Counted from the first letter of the stretch, positions 32,719 to 42,306 are shown. The stretch is DNA of 64,000 nucleotides from Fervidibacter sinensis (GCA_032161045.1 JAVHTH010000009.1), one strand, 5' to 3'. The notes: generated from the letters alone by a model not told the origin. Numbers and translations are program-made.

Positions 32719-35700
32719 TTACGCTTCATTCACAACACTCGCAATCTCCATCGCCTGCTCGGGATACAATTTTGCCAACCAGCCGCAGGCTTGGTATGCC
32801 AATTCCGCATTCCACCGACACTGTGGCAGCAACTTCAAAAAGTTCCTTCGGCTGCTTTGCTCAGCCAAATTGATGAGCACATTCCACAAAGTCCATCCGC
32901 TTAGTCGCCTTCCTTCTAACAAACTGACACCTTCATCGGCAAAACCAACCATTATCATTGACCCCGCAACTTTCTCAAGTTCGTTTCCCTTAGCCAAACT
33001 CACCGCCCATTCAAAAGCACTTTTCGCTTTTTCCATTTGCCCAATTTTCGCCCACGCTTCCCCAACCCGTACCCAAGCACTTGCCCTATCACTTTCCGCA
33101 GCGAAAATTTCGGCTAACTCAGGCTTGTTGCGCAACGCTAAACTGCTTGCAACAATGCCTATCCCCCTCTCGTCCTCAATTGCCTCAATCAAACCTCGTG
33201 CCTCCTCAATCCAACCTAATTCAGCGACCGCAGAAGCGAGATAAGTCAACTTTTCATTTCGCTCATCGCTTTCCATCGCCAACTTTTTCGCTTTCTCAAA
33301 CGCTTTTCTCGCCTCTGCTTCGTTTCCCGTTTCCGCGAAAACTTCAACCAAATCTGTCCAAATTTCTGCCTTCAAATCTGTTTGCTGCAACTTGCCCGCA
33401 ATTCTCGCAGCCAAAGCCACATTCCCCTGTCGTGCTGCTTCCTTTGCCAAAAACTCAACAGCACTTATCCAATCATAGCCTCTAATGCTCTCCAGTCTTT
33501 GCATTCCCGTCTCCCATTCGCCTAACTGAGCCAACAATTTCACGACTTCACACCTGAAACTTGCAACTTCTCTCATCTGCTCACTCAACCGAACCTCTTC
33601 AACTATTTGTCGTGCCTGTTCTTTTTCACCCGCCTTCATGAATGCCCTTGCAACAGCGATAAGCGCCCATGCCCGCTCATCTGGGTCGGTGATGGATTGT
33701 GCTATCTCAAGGGCTTTGCCCAATTGCCCTTCTTCCGCCGCAATCTTTGAAGCAATTCCCTTGAACTCATCAAAGAGACTGGGATGAACTGAAGCGAATT
33801 CGGACAGCACGATGTCAGTAGCCTCGTGCCAACCCGTTTTCAAAGCCTGTGAGAAGATGGCTNNNNNNNNNNNNNNNNNNNNNNNNNNNNNNNNNNNNNN
33901 NNNNNNNNNNNNNNNNNNNNNNNNNNNNNNNNNNNNNNNNNNNNNNNNNNNNNNNNNNNNNNCGCCGCAATCTTTGAAGCAATTCCCTTGAACTCATCAA
34001 AGAGACTGGGATGAACTGAAGCGAATTCGGACAGCACGATGTCAGTAGCCTCGTGCCAACCCGTTTTCAAAGCCTGTGAGAAGATGGCTCCAAAAAATTC
34101 TCCTCTGTCATAAGGACAAGCACCATCCCCGATCATTGCTTCAGCCAAGCCCACTATTTGCCTCAAAGCAACCTCTGCTTTTTCCTTCTGCCCCAAACTC
34201 ATATAGGCAAAAGCAAGTTCTTTGAGCGCTTGCGCTTTCTCCCAAGCGCTCTTGATGGCTTGCACGACCGATTCTGCATTTTCTATTTGCCCTTGTTTCG
34301 CCAAAATTTCCGCAATCATTCTGAGCGCTATCCATCGCGCACTTTGCCGCTCCTTTTGCCAAAAGGCTAAGGCTTCCTCTGCTGTTACCAACGCTTCCTC
34401 CATTAAACCGACTTCGGCTTGCGCTACTGCAATTTCTAACAACCTCCACTGTGCTGACTTCGCTCGCTCAAAAATTTGCTTTGCAGTTTCCTTGTCGCCT
34501 TTCATCGCTACTGCTTTCGCCGATGCAATTAAAATGTCCGTCCTGTGCCAAAGGTTTTCAATTTTGTCAGCGATTTCCGCTGCCTCTTTGTATCGCCCAA
34601 GTTCTATCAAGCCTTCCGCAATTCCTTGCCATGCGTTTGAGCGTTCCCAAGAGTCCTCTCTTGTCTCTGCCAGCAATTTCACATCTTCAAGAGAGCCAGC
34701 CTTTGTCAGAACTTTCGCAACATTGTGGAACACCAAACCGCGTTCATGTTTGTCGGCAATGCTTTCAGCAATATCCATCGCTTTCTGGGTAAGCGATTTT
34801 GCCCAATCGCGCCATCCTACTTTTGCTGCTTCATCAGCAATATCACAAAGGCAATTGGCGAAGCAATAATCGCAAATGCGAGCAAATCCTCCGATGACAA
34901 TTTGTTCAACCGTCTCCTCCGCCTCTTGCTTTCGCCCCATTTGCGTCCAGACTTGTGCCATTTCACCCATTGCCATGCAACGCTGCTCAGCGTTTTCAAT
35001 CTTCCCAACCCTCTTTTTCGCCAACTGTATGCACTTTTCTGCTTGCTCCCATTTGCCTTTTTCCGTCAGCAATTTTGCTAACTTTGTCAAGACCAAAACA
35101 CTTGTTTCCGCTTTCCTCCGCTGAACCATCTTGATGGCTTCGTTCACGATTCTATCTGCTTCCTGCTCCCATCCCACTTTCCACAAAGCGTTGAGTAATT
35201 CCGTCAATGCGAAACTGAGCCCCCAACCTTCTTTCTCCGCCATTGCTCTTTGCTTCACTTCAGCAAACAAACGATTTGCTTCCTCAATCTTTCCTGCTCT
35301 CGCCATTTCGGCAGCAATGCCACTTAACGCTTTCAACTGGACGGTTAAATACCTAACGCTTTTCGCCAACTCCAACGCATGCTCCCATTTCCTCTCTTCA
35401 GCCAACTTCAACGCCAGATTTCCTTTGTCATTGTCAGAGAGCACCAATTTCGCTGCCTCAAGCGCTTCTGGCAAATCTTGTAAAGGCTCAAGGAGATAGG
35501 AACGAAACACGGAATACTGCCTTGAAAGGATTTCCTCACGATAAGTTCTCAGAAGTTGCCTCAACGCCGTTATCGCATTTTCAATTTCGCCTCGTTGATT
35601 CCACACCCAAGCCAAAATCAAGTGCCAAAGCGTCCCCATTGACACATCCTGCTCCATCAACAACCCCGCCAATCTCAAAGCCCGTTCAGTTTTTCCGCAC

Positions 35701-37226
35701 CTCAGCGCCTCCATCAGGCTTTCCAACCGACCAAGCAATTCAACATGCCTCAGCAACATTTTCGCCATCATCACTGGATTTTCTCGTTCAATGGCTGCTT
35801 CCAACCCGTTCCTGACAGCCTTCAAAGGCAACTCTGGTTCGTCGGGAAAAACTTCGTTGTGAATTTTTAACCACTCGTCATCCATCGCCAATGCCCACAA
35901 CTTCTCAAATTCGCCGACGCTTTTCAACTGCTCGTCAAAGTAACGCAAAGCGTAATTGCTTTTATGCTCCCGCCATTTTTCGCACCAAGCAATCAATCTC
36001 GCCTCAACTTCTTTTGCCTTTTCACCCATAACCTTTGCAAACTCCGCTGCAAGCAAAGGATGAACGAAAGCAAAACTTAACAAATCGGCAGGTGGGCAGG
36101 TAGGCAAGTCGGCAGGTCGGTAATTAGGCAAATAGGCAATTGGGGAACGGCTGATGCGAAGCCACCTTGCAACGATGTTGGGCAAATGCGAAAGCGCTTG
36201 AAGGGGCATGTTCAGAACTTGCGCAATTTCATCCTGTCTAATCGCTCCCTTTGCGACCGAAAGCAATGCAACCAAATCTACCAGCGGGACTCCGTCCCAA
36301 GACGAAGCGACGATCCTTTGAACTTGCTCGCAAATGTAAGCGGAAAAGCCTTTCGGAACTTCAAAGGCGCTGACCATTTCGCCCAACCTGACCTTTTCTG
36401 CCAACTCGTCCAAAACGAACCTCAAAAACAGTGGCAATCCATCTGTCGCTTGCTTGAGCGTTGCGACGATTTTTTCGTCTTCCGACATCGCCTTCAATTC
36501 GCCCGAACCGTAACACTTGAGCCACTCAGCAATTTCGCTTTCGTCCATCAAACTCAACTCAATTCGCTCGTCAAACTTCCATCCACGCAAGTAAGGCATT
36601 TCGCTTTGTCCGTCCCAGCGAGCGGAAACGACGACGAAAACGCCTTCGGGAAGTTGGTCGGAGAAAGGCGAAGGAAAAGGTTCGTCGGCTTCGTCAATGC
36701 CGTCAAGCAAAATTAGCAATCTCCTATCCCTCGGCAATTTCAAATTGGCGATAGTTTCACAAAGCAGACTTGCTCTCTCGTTTTGGGTTTCTGGAATTGA
36801 AAACTTTGGCTCATCGGGAGATTCGCCTTCCAACTTGAAGCCCTGAATTTCGCTGGTGGCAAAGATTTGTGCGAGCAAGTGAGCGAAAGCAACTGAAGGA
36901 TTTGACGCCAAACCGAAAAACTCAGGCGCTCTTGAGAAGAAGTGCACCGCTAATGCCCAATCCCCAGCGCTAAATGTCCAATTCGTCACCAAAGTCGTCT
37001 TCCCAAACCCCGCAGGCGCATAGACCAAAACCGACCCGCAACTTCGTGAGTTGATGAAGTTTTCAAGTTGACTAACTGCCGACAAGCGTGGGACGAAGGG
37101 CTGCTGAAGCAAATTGGCGACAAAGTTTTGAGTAGCGCCATAAAGCGCCACAATCGGATGACTTGAATCCAAAGTTGATTGAAGCCAACGCAAAATCGCT
37201 TCAAAGTTTTGCCTCATCTCTGCCAT
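32719..37226 (-). CDS. STAND-type P-loop NTPase with long helical-repeat C-terminus (spans false gap)
   Basis: As given the gene is interrupted by 100 Ns, but removing 33736-33962 (one of two identical 127-bp copies plus the Ns) restores one frame of 1426 residues. Residues 1-330: NTPase with Walker A APAGFGKTTL and Walker B LLILLDGIDEAD, then a winged-helix-like region. The rest, about 1000 residues, is TPR/helical-hairpin repeats of the WxxAxxLAxxI type. No C-terminal effector domain is recognised. STAND proteins act as signal-induced scaffolds in regulation, defence or cell death; the role here is unknown. A GGCAGGT-type tract (36083-36140) is read in frame. Start ATG 37226. Confidence 0.85.
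33736..34089. other. Assembly gap flanked by identical 127-bp sequences
   Basis: 33736-33862 and 33963-34089 are identical over 127 bp and flank exactly 100 Ns (33863-33962). A 127-bp overlap is a common maximum k-mer size. The two contig ends almost certainly overlap and the Ns stand for no missing sequence. Collapsing them keeps the reading frame. Confidence 0.9.
36083..36140. repeat. GGCAGGT-type degenerate tandem repeat inside the STAND gene
   Basis: Units such as GGCAGGT, GGCAAGT and GGCAAAT repeat about every 7-8 bp. On the minus strand they are translated as AYLPNYRPADLPTCPPADL, a Pro-rich insert. A related tract in non-coding DNA is at 58386-58410. Confidence 0.5.
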
Positions 37227-37402
37227 TCCAAATCACCATGCGCAACGCAAAAAGCAAAGCGCATGCTGCAAGAATAAACCCAATGCCCATCATCAGTGCC
37301 CATCTCAGACATCAGCCACTTCAATCCACCCGTAAGCGCCCCGATAAAAGCCACAATCCAAACAAAGGCAAGGGCTTTCCTCAGATGAATTTTTACCCCC
37401 AT
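37201..37402 (-). pseudogene. Possible frameshifted small two-TM membrane protein
   Basis: One frame (from ATG 37402) encodes MGVKIHLRKALAFVWIVAFI and a first membrane segment, then turns non-hydrophobic. A second frame (ATG 37293 to stop 37201) encodes GIGFILAACALLFALRMVIW and a basic end. Joining them gives an ordinary 60-70 residue two-TM protein. The second frame overlaps the STAND start codon at 37226. Either a real frameshift, a sequence error or chance. Confidence 0.35.
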
Positions 37403-37420
37403 CCCACATAAGCAGGGATT

Positions 37421-38056
37421 TCAACCCAAAATGGCGTCCACCGAAATTTCAAACCCTTTCAAAACCTCTGACTTCGCCACTTCCCCTAATGTCCGCTTTC
37501 CGAGCAAATGGTAAGCCCCATGACGCAAAACATAGACTTCAATGGTTTTGTCGTCAGGGTCAACAATCCAATACTCCGCAACTCCCGCTTTTCGGTAATC
37601 CTCAAACTTTTCGCTTCGGTCAATGTGCTCTATGCCACTTGAATGTTCCGTTCGGGGAGATATGACCTCAACCACCAAATCTGGCACTCCCCAGTAATCT
37701 TCACCAATTCGGTCGGAATGTTCTTTGCTCATGAACACAATGTCGGGTTCACGGAACTTGCCTGCCCAAAGGCGCACTCGTAGTGGGGCAATAGTGACTT
37801 CTCCAAGTTCATGCTTTTCAACGAAATCGCTCATAATGCGAAACAATTTGCCCACCACTCGCTGGTGTGTAGTTGTAGGCATTGGCAACACCACCAACCT
37901 TCCCTCCGAAAGTTCCACCAACCTGTTGGTTTCGGGGAGCGACAAGTAATCTTCTTCCGTCCACTCACCTTGTCGTGGGAAAAGTTCTGCAACCTCGTAA
38001 GTCAAGGGAAGTTCTTTCGTCTTCCGCCTCGTCCTCAACTTCGTTGAGCGCCCCAT
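37421..38056 (-). CDS. Uma2-family (DUF820) putative endonuclease
   Basis: 211 residues from ATG 38056 (MGRSTKLRTRRK), 7 nt after AAGGTGA; the longer open frame upstream has no site and poor sequence. PD-(D/E)xK-like fold: LVELSEGRLVVLPMPTTTHQ, REPDIVFMSKEHSD, VPDLVVEVISPRT (Asp, Glu-x-Ser), DYRKAGVAEYWIVDPDDKTIEVY. The family is abundant in cyanobacteria and thermophiles and is probably nuclease-derived, but its role is unclear. Divergent from the nucleotidyltransferase gene. Confidence 0.9.
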   Translation of the reverse strand: MGRSTKLRTRRKTKELPLTYEVAELFPRQGEWTEEDYLSLPETNRLVELSEGRLVVLPMPTTTHQRVVGKLFRIMSDFVEKHELGEVTIAPLRVRLWAGKFREPDIVFMSKEHSDRIGEDYWGVPDLVVEVISPRTEHSSGIEHIDRSEKFEDYRKAGVAEYWIVDPDDKTIEVYVLRHGAYHLLGKRTLGEVAKSEVLKGFEISVDAILG

Positions 38057-38093
38057 GTTGACATCACCTTGACGGAGCAGTTTGAGACAAATT

Positions 38094-38134
38094 GCGCTAC
38101 GGTGAAAACATTTTAGCATCGCACTACGGTGAAA
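38094..38134. promoter_or_regulatory. Direct repeats in a divergent promoter region
   Basis: GCGCTACGGTGAAA (38094-38107) and GCACTACGGTGAAA (38121-38134) are spaced 27 bp apart between the Uma2 and nucleotidyltransferase genes. The second copy covers the -35 position of the TACAAT box at 38143-38148. They look like an operator pair. Confidence 0.45.
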
Positions 38135-38142
38135 CGCCATGC

Positions 38143-38148
38143 TACAAT
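38143..38148 (+). promoter_or_regulatory. Candidate -10 box TACAAT
   Basis: TACAAT followed by TTCGCTGG, similar to the -10 and downstream sequences at 11173 and 13717. It is 21 bp before the nucleotidyltransferase ATG, so the leader would be very short. Confidence 0.35.
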
Positions 38149-38168
38149 TTCGCTGGTGGTGAGCGAAA

Positions 38169-38870
38169 ATGTCAATCCTTGAGCACACTCGTGAAGATTT
38201 GCTCCTTCCGAACATGAACGGCATAGAGACGAGCGTTGCTTTGGCGGAAGAAGGCAATCCGTTCACAGGTGAGCGATACATGCGAAGAGAAACTGTCAGA
38301 TGGATTCTTGAGCAACTGAACGAGAGTGGCATCCCTTACGCTATCATTGGTGGGCTGGCGATAGCCTACTATGCTACTCCGCGCATGACTAAAGATTTGG
38401 ACATCCTTGTTTTGGATGAAGACCGTCCACGCCTGCACCGACTTTTTGCCAAATATTTTGTCCTGAAAATTGCTGACTTCTCCTCTTTCCTGTTCAGCGG
38501 ATTGAAAATGGATGCTTTTGCAGCCCGATTGCCTTACGAGCGTCAGGCGTTGCAAAACGCTGTTGATGCAACCTATGAAGGTGTGCCTGTCAAAGTCATT
38601 CACCCTCGCGACCTCATTTTGTTTAAACTCCACGCTGCTTGGGAGCGACGAAACTTACCTAAAGCCAATCAAGACCGAACCGACATCAGCGATGTGCTTT
38701 ATCAGTTTCGCGACCAATTCACTCCTGACGACATTCGCTACATTGCTGAGCAATTGCGCACCCGCTATCAAACGCCTGAAGAGTTGGCGAAATGGCGGGA
38801 ACGAATTGAGTGGCTCAACGAAGAGTTGGGGAAGATGGGGTTGGGGCATCTACGCTATCCGCTTGATTGA
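38169..38870 (+). CDS. Nucleotidyltransferase-fold protein (AbiEii/DUF6036-like)
   Basis: 233 residues. Nucleotidyltransferase core: YAIIGGLAIAYYATPRMTKDLDILVLDED, with the GG...DxD pattern, then VKVIHPRDLILFKLHAAWERR and a helical end. Such proteins are often toxin-like or act as NMP-transferases on tRNA or proteins. No obvious antitoxin is adjacent; the divergent neighbour is Uma2. Start ATG 38169 after GGTGGTGA; an internal start at MNGIETS cannot be excluded. Confidence 0.82.
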   Translation: MSILEHTREDLLLPNMNGIETSVALAEEGNPFTGERYMRRETVRWILEQLNESGIPYAIIGGLAIAYYATPRMTKDLDILVLDEDRPRLHRLFAKYFVLKIADFSSFLFSGLKMDAFAARLPYERQALQNAVDATYEGVPVKVIHPRDLILFKLHAAWERRNLPKANQDRTDISDVLYQFRDQFTPDDIRYIAEQLRTRYQTPEELAKWRERIEWLNEELGKMGLGHLRYPLD

Positions 38871-38872
38871 CT

Positions 38873-39375
38873 TCATTTGCTTTCACCGTAATCGCCAATC
38901 CACATAACTCGTGGACTGTTTCCCCGTCTCGTCAAAAATTCGTAAAGTTTTCTGTCAGCAGTCCAAAACATCCCGTCAATGCTTTCAACCACGAACAAAT
39001 AGATGGCATCGTAAAAACTAACGCTTGTAGCCATCGCCCACTCAGTGACTTCTTCGTGACGCCAATGCAATCGCTGTAATGGACATGCCAGTTGGGTAGC
39101 GAAATCATCCTGAACACACGCCTTAAGGCATCTCTGGCTTCATTTAAAGTTAAGCGTTTCGCATGAACTGCTTTGACCAAGCCACCACAAACCTCGTCCA
39201 ACCAACGGTCAGGCACATGAACAATGACCTTTCCGTCAAGAATGTCCTGAAACAACAAATCAGCCTTACTGCATAAATCAGGTGGCTCATCGCGCAAAAA
39301 CCAAAGCAAAGAAACTGATGCATTTAGGACGAAGTGTTTTTTCTGCGATGCTTCGGTTTGCGCCTGTCGTTCCAT
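38873..39375 (-). pseudogene. PIN-domain (VapC-like) ribonuclease with a frameshift
   Basis: The N-terminal frame (39375 down to about 39060) gives FVLNASVSLLWFLRDEPPD, VHVPDRWLDEVCGGL and DALRRVFRMISLP. The C-terminal PIN half (SVSFYDAIYLFVVES, WTADRKLYEFLTRRG) continues in a different frame from about 39070 to 38873. Neither frame alone makes a full PIN domain. The shift lies near 39040-39095. The gene may be dead or the sequence wrong. It starts inside the upstream antitoxin gene (52-bp overlap). Confidence 0.75.
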
Positions 39376-39593
39376 CCTCTCATCGCCTCCCGAATTTCAA
39401 GGAGTGCCTCGTAAGCGCCACCTGCTTTGATCGTTCCATGTTCCCTCCACCACTTGACAAACTCGTCCCTCGGCAGCGTTCGTGCTTTTTCAATGGCTTC
39501 AGCGAAAAGTTGGTCAACGCGCCTTTCCAATTCCGCCCGCTCATCAGGAGTGAGCGGACGATACTCTTCCGCCTTGCGTTTTGATTTCGCCAT
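39324..39593 (-). CDS. Putative antitoxin paired with the PIN gene
   Basis: 89 residues from ATG 39593 (MAKSKRKAEEYRPL), after GAGGTGAGTGAA. Highly charged and helical, with LTPDERAELERRVDQLFAEAIEKA and a Lys/Arg-rich end, which is typical of VapB-like antitoxins but not assignable to a subfamily. Overlaps the PIN gene by 52 bp. It is 48 bp upstream of the glmM stop on the same strand. Confidence 0.7.
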   Translation of the reverse strand: MAKSKRKAEEYRPLTPDERAELERRVDQLFAEAIEKARTLPRDEFVKWWREHGTIKAGGAYEALLEIREAMRGWNDRRKPKHRRKNTSS

Positions 39594-39640
39594 TTCACTC
39601 ACCTCTTCGCGCTAAACGGCGATTTCCGCTACTGTCAATC

Positions 39641-40993
39641 TCACTTCAAAAACCGCTGCAGGTCAGCGATGACTTCATCGCAAAGTTTGTTCGCATATTC
39701 TGGCGTTTTCGCTTCGGCGATGACCCGCAAAATTGGCTCAGTCCCCGAAGGGCGAACATGAACCCAATGGTCGTCCCATTGCAACTTGACACCATCTTCC
39801 TCAATGATCTCCTCAGCCGTGTATCGCTGTTTGATTCGCTCCAAAAGTTCATGCACGGGCATCGTCCCAATGGGCAAGCGCTTTTTGACCATGTGGTAGC
39901 GGGGCAATTTCTTGACCAACTCGCTCAACGGTTCATCGTGCATTGCCATGAACTCAAGCACTAACGCCAAAGCAGCAATTGCATCGCGGGCATATTGAAT
40001 TCGCGGGTAAATTACGCCGCCGTTACCTTCACCGCCAATTGCACCGTTGACTTCTTTGAGCCGTTTGCTCACATTAATGTCGCCGACTGGGGTTCTGTAA
40101 ACTTTGACACCAAATTGCTTCGCAACTTCGTCAACAGCCATCGTCGTTGACAAGTTCGTCACGACCGCACCTTTCTCCTTGTGGGCGAGCACATGGTAAA
40201 CGGCGATAACGAGAGTCATCTCCTCGCCCAATGCTTCACCTCCGTTGGCGACAATTGCCAGTCGGTCAACATCGGCATCGTGAGCGAAACCCACATCGGC
40301 GTTGGTTTCCTGAACCTTTCGGCAAAGTTCTGACAGGTTCTCCACAATCGGTTCGGGATCTCGCTGAAAGACGCCCGATGGCTCAGCGAAAATTGGGATA
40401 ACTTCACAGTTCAAACGCTCAAGCAACTTCGGCGAAATGAAACAGGCAGCGCCGTTGACACAATCAATCACAACCTTAAACTTTCGCGCTCGGATTCGCT
40501 CAACATCAACGCAGGTCAAAATTCGCTCAATGTGGCGGTCAATAGCGGTCGTGTCAGGTTGAATTTGCCCAACCTCGTTCCAGCGGGCTCGTTTAAATTC
40601 ACCTTGTTCGTAAATTGTCCGCAACTGCTTTACACCGTTGGCATCCAGATACATGCCTGATGAGTCAAAAAACTTCAGTGCGTTCCACTCGGCTGGATTA
40701 TGCGAAGCGGTAATGGCAACAGCACCATCGGCTTGCCAATGTTGAACTGCAAGTTGCAAAGTCGGTGTCGGAACGATACCTAAGTCAATGACCTTGCATC
40801 CTGTTGAAAGCAAACCCGCCAAAACAGCACCGCGAAGCATTTCACCAGATGGACGAGTATCGCGACCGAGCACAACTGTCCCGCCGTTAACCATTGTCCC
40901 GTAAGCGAGTGACCAACGCAGTGCTTCTTCGGGGAACAAAGTTTCGCCGATAACGCCGCGAATTCCTGAAACGCTCACGATAGGCTTGCCCAT
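39641..40993 (-). CDS. glmM: Phosphoglucosamine mutase (GlmM-type)
   Basis: 450 residues of the alpha-D-phosphohexomutase family. Catalytic phosphoserine in AITASHNPAEWNALK, metal-binding DADVDRLAI, sugar-binding GGEGNGGVIYP, and phosphate-binding VRPSGTEPILRVIAE. It interconverts glucosamine-6-P and glucosamine-1-P for UDP-GlcNAc. The GGEGNGG sugar loop resembles archaeal-type GlmM/phosphomannomutases, so specificity is not certain. The region upstream (40994-41424) has no gene; it has one hairpin, AATGACC-CGAAA-GGTCATT. Confidence 0.92.
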   Translation of the reverse strand: MGKPIVSVSGIRGVIGETLFPEEALRWSLAYGTMVNGGTVVLGRDTRPSGEMLRGAVLAGLLSTGCKVIDLGIVPTPTLQLAVQHWQADGAVAITASHNPAEWNALKFFDSSGMYLDANGVKQLRTIYEQGEFKRARWNEVGQIQPDTTAIDRHIERILTCVDVERIRARKFKVVIDCVNGAACFISPKLLERLNCEVIPIFAEPSGVFQRDPEPIVENLSELCRKVQETNADVGFAHDADVDRLAIVANGGEALGEEMTLVIAVYHVLAHKEKGAVVTNLSTTMAVDEVAKQFGVKVYRTPVGDINVSKRLKEVNGAIGGEGNGGVIYPRIQYARDAIAALALVLEFMAMHDEPLSELVKKLPRYHMVKKRLPIGTMPVHELLERIKQRYTAEEIIEEDGVKLQWDDHWVHVRPSGTEPILRVIAEAKTPEYANKLCDEVIADLQRFLK

Positions 40994-41424
40994 TCGTTGT
41001 CACCTCGCTTGCAAAGCAAATTTTCCCCGCCCTAAGCCGTTCGTCAAACTGCCCCGACCGTTGAGATTTCCCGCATTCGTTCGTGTAGCGTAAATGAACA
41101 TTTCAGCACGAGCGAGCAATCCAATTGCGTTAAAGCCAGTTGCTGAGTAGACGAAAGGGCATATCAGGACAAAGCCACTATGACGATCAAGTTGATGTCG
41201 CAATTAACCCCCAATCACCGCGCCCAAATGGGTTCAATGACCCGAAAGGTCATTTGTTCGCCCCCAAATGCCTTATATCCTGCCGAGTGCAGCAAAATAA
41301 AACTGGGCACGGCAGAAAATTTCTCAGTCAGTTCGTCAGACTAAATTGTAGCGAGTTCGTTTCGTCCCTTCTGTGACATCTCTTCAGCCCAAATGGTTAG
41401 TGCGATGGTCGCTAAACGGAGTGA

Positions 41425-41823
41425 GTGTCAATGCAGCGGACAGAAGACTGGATGCGAGAAGCGGAAGCGGAACTACAAGCGGCACGCGATTTGTTGGCTC
41501 ATGGACACTGGTCATGGTGTTGCTTCACTTGCCAACAATCTGCGGAAAAGGCACTTAAAGCCATTGGGGAACATTTCCGCCAAAGTTTAGTTGGACATAA
41601 CTTGAACTTGCTGCTACGCGATTTGCAGGCATTCATTGCTATCCCTGAAAATGTCCGCCAAGCCTGTGCTCGGCTTAACCGCTACTACATCCCAACCCGC
41701 TACCCAAACGCCTTTGACCGAGGTGCTCCTGTTGACCAGTTTTTTGAGCAAGATGCAAAAGAGGCGGTGCAAGATGCGGAGTTGGTCTTGGAGTTTGCCA
41801 GAAGCGTTATCGGCACATCCTGA
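41425..41823 (+). CDS. HEPN-domain protein of a HEPN/MNT pair
   Basis: 132 residues, helical HEPN fold: TEDWMREAEAELQAARDLL, WSWCCFTCQQSAEKALKAIG, then GHNLNLLLRDLQ and RYYIPTRYPNAFDRGAP, the usual N/H-containing end (RxxxxxxxYP-N). In known pairs the HEPN RNase is silenced by AMPylation from the MNT partner. GGAGTGAG lies just before the ATG. The MNT gene begins 22 bp downstream. Confidence 0.9.
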   Translation: MSMQRTEDWMREAEAELQAARDLLAHGHWSWCCFTCQQSAEKALKAIGEHFRQSLVGHNLNLLLRDLQAFIAIPENVRQACARLNRYYIPTRYPNAFDRGAPVDQFFEQDAKEAVQDAELVLEFARSVIGTS

Positions 41824-41845
41824 GTTTGAGAACTTGATAGCGTTC

Positions 41846-42226
41846 ATGGAACGGCTAATGGGTGAGCGTGGCGAAGAAATTGCATTCGTTGTTGTATTTG
41901 GCTCGGCAGCAAAAGGCAATTGGACAATGCATAGCGACATTGATGTTTTCGTCGGACTGAATTGTGATGACGGTTTGCGTTTGATTGACCGCATCAGTCA
42001 GTTTGCCGAACTGGCTCAAGGCAACTTGGAAGTTTTCCCGTATGCCCGTTCTCAATGGCGACGAATGTTTGAGACCTTCAACCCGCTATTGCTGGATGTC
42101 TTAGATGATAGCATCGTTTTGGTTGACAACGGAGAATTCGCTGCCATGCGAGAAATTTTTCGCCGATGGCGCAATCAAGGCTTGATCTTGCGAACAAATT
42201 CGGGTTGGAGAATTTTGCAAAATTAG
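41846..42226 (+). CDS. MNT-family minimal nucleotidyltransferase
   Basis: 126 residues from ATG 41846; TTG 41834 is an alternative start. The core VVVFGSAAKGNWTMHSDIDVFVGL has the GS...DxD metal site, preceded by one helix as in other MNTs. The longer open frame back to 41636 overlaps the HEPN gene and is not needed. It is the likely antitoxin of the HEPN protein. Confidence 0.88.
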   Translation: MERLMGERGEEIAFVVVFGSAAKGNWTMHSDIDVFVGLNCDDGLRLIDRISQFAELAQGNLEVFPYARSQWRRMFETFNPLLLDVLDDSIVLVDNGEFAAMREIFRRWRNQGLILRTNSGWRILQN

Positions 42227-42233
42227 CCTGTAT

Positions 42234-42253
42234 GGGCAAGTGAAAACTTGCCC
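42234..42253. repeat. Perfect hairpin between MNT gene and hflC
   Basis: GGGCAAGT-GAAA-ACTTGCCC, an 8-bp stem with a GNRA-type tetraloop, 8 bp after the MNT stop. No T-run, so not a standard terminator. May be a stabiliser hairpin or a relative of the class B half-repeats. Confidence 0.5.
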
Positions 42254-42306
42254 GAAAATTAGGCAAGCACAGTCGCTGAAGATGATCCCCGCGAGGGTGA
42301 TGGCTC

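Noticed and set aside
41000..41203. 67-residue minus-strand ORF upstream of glmM
   Set aside because: No start signal, no family; 40994-41424 appears non-coding apart from one small hairpin.
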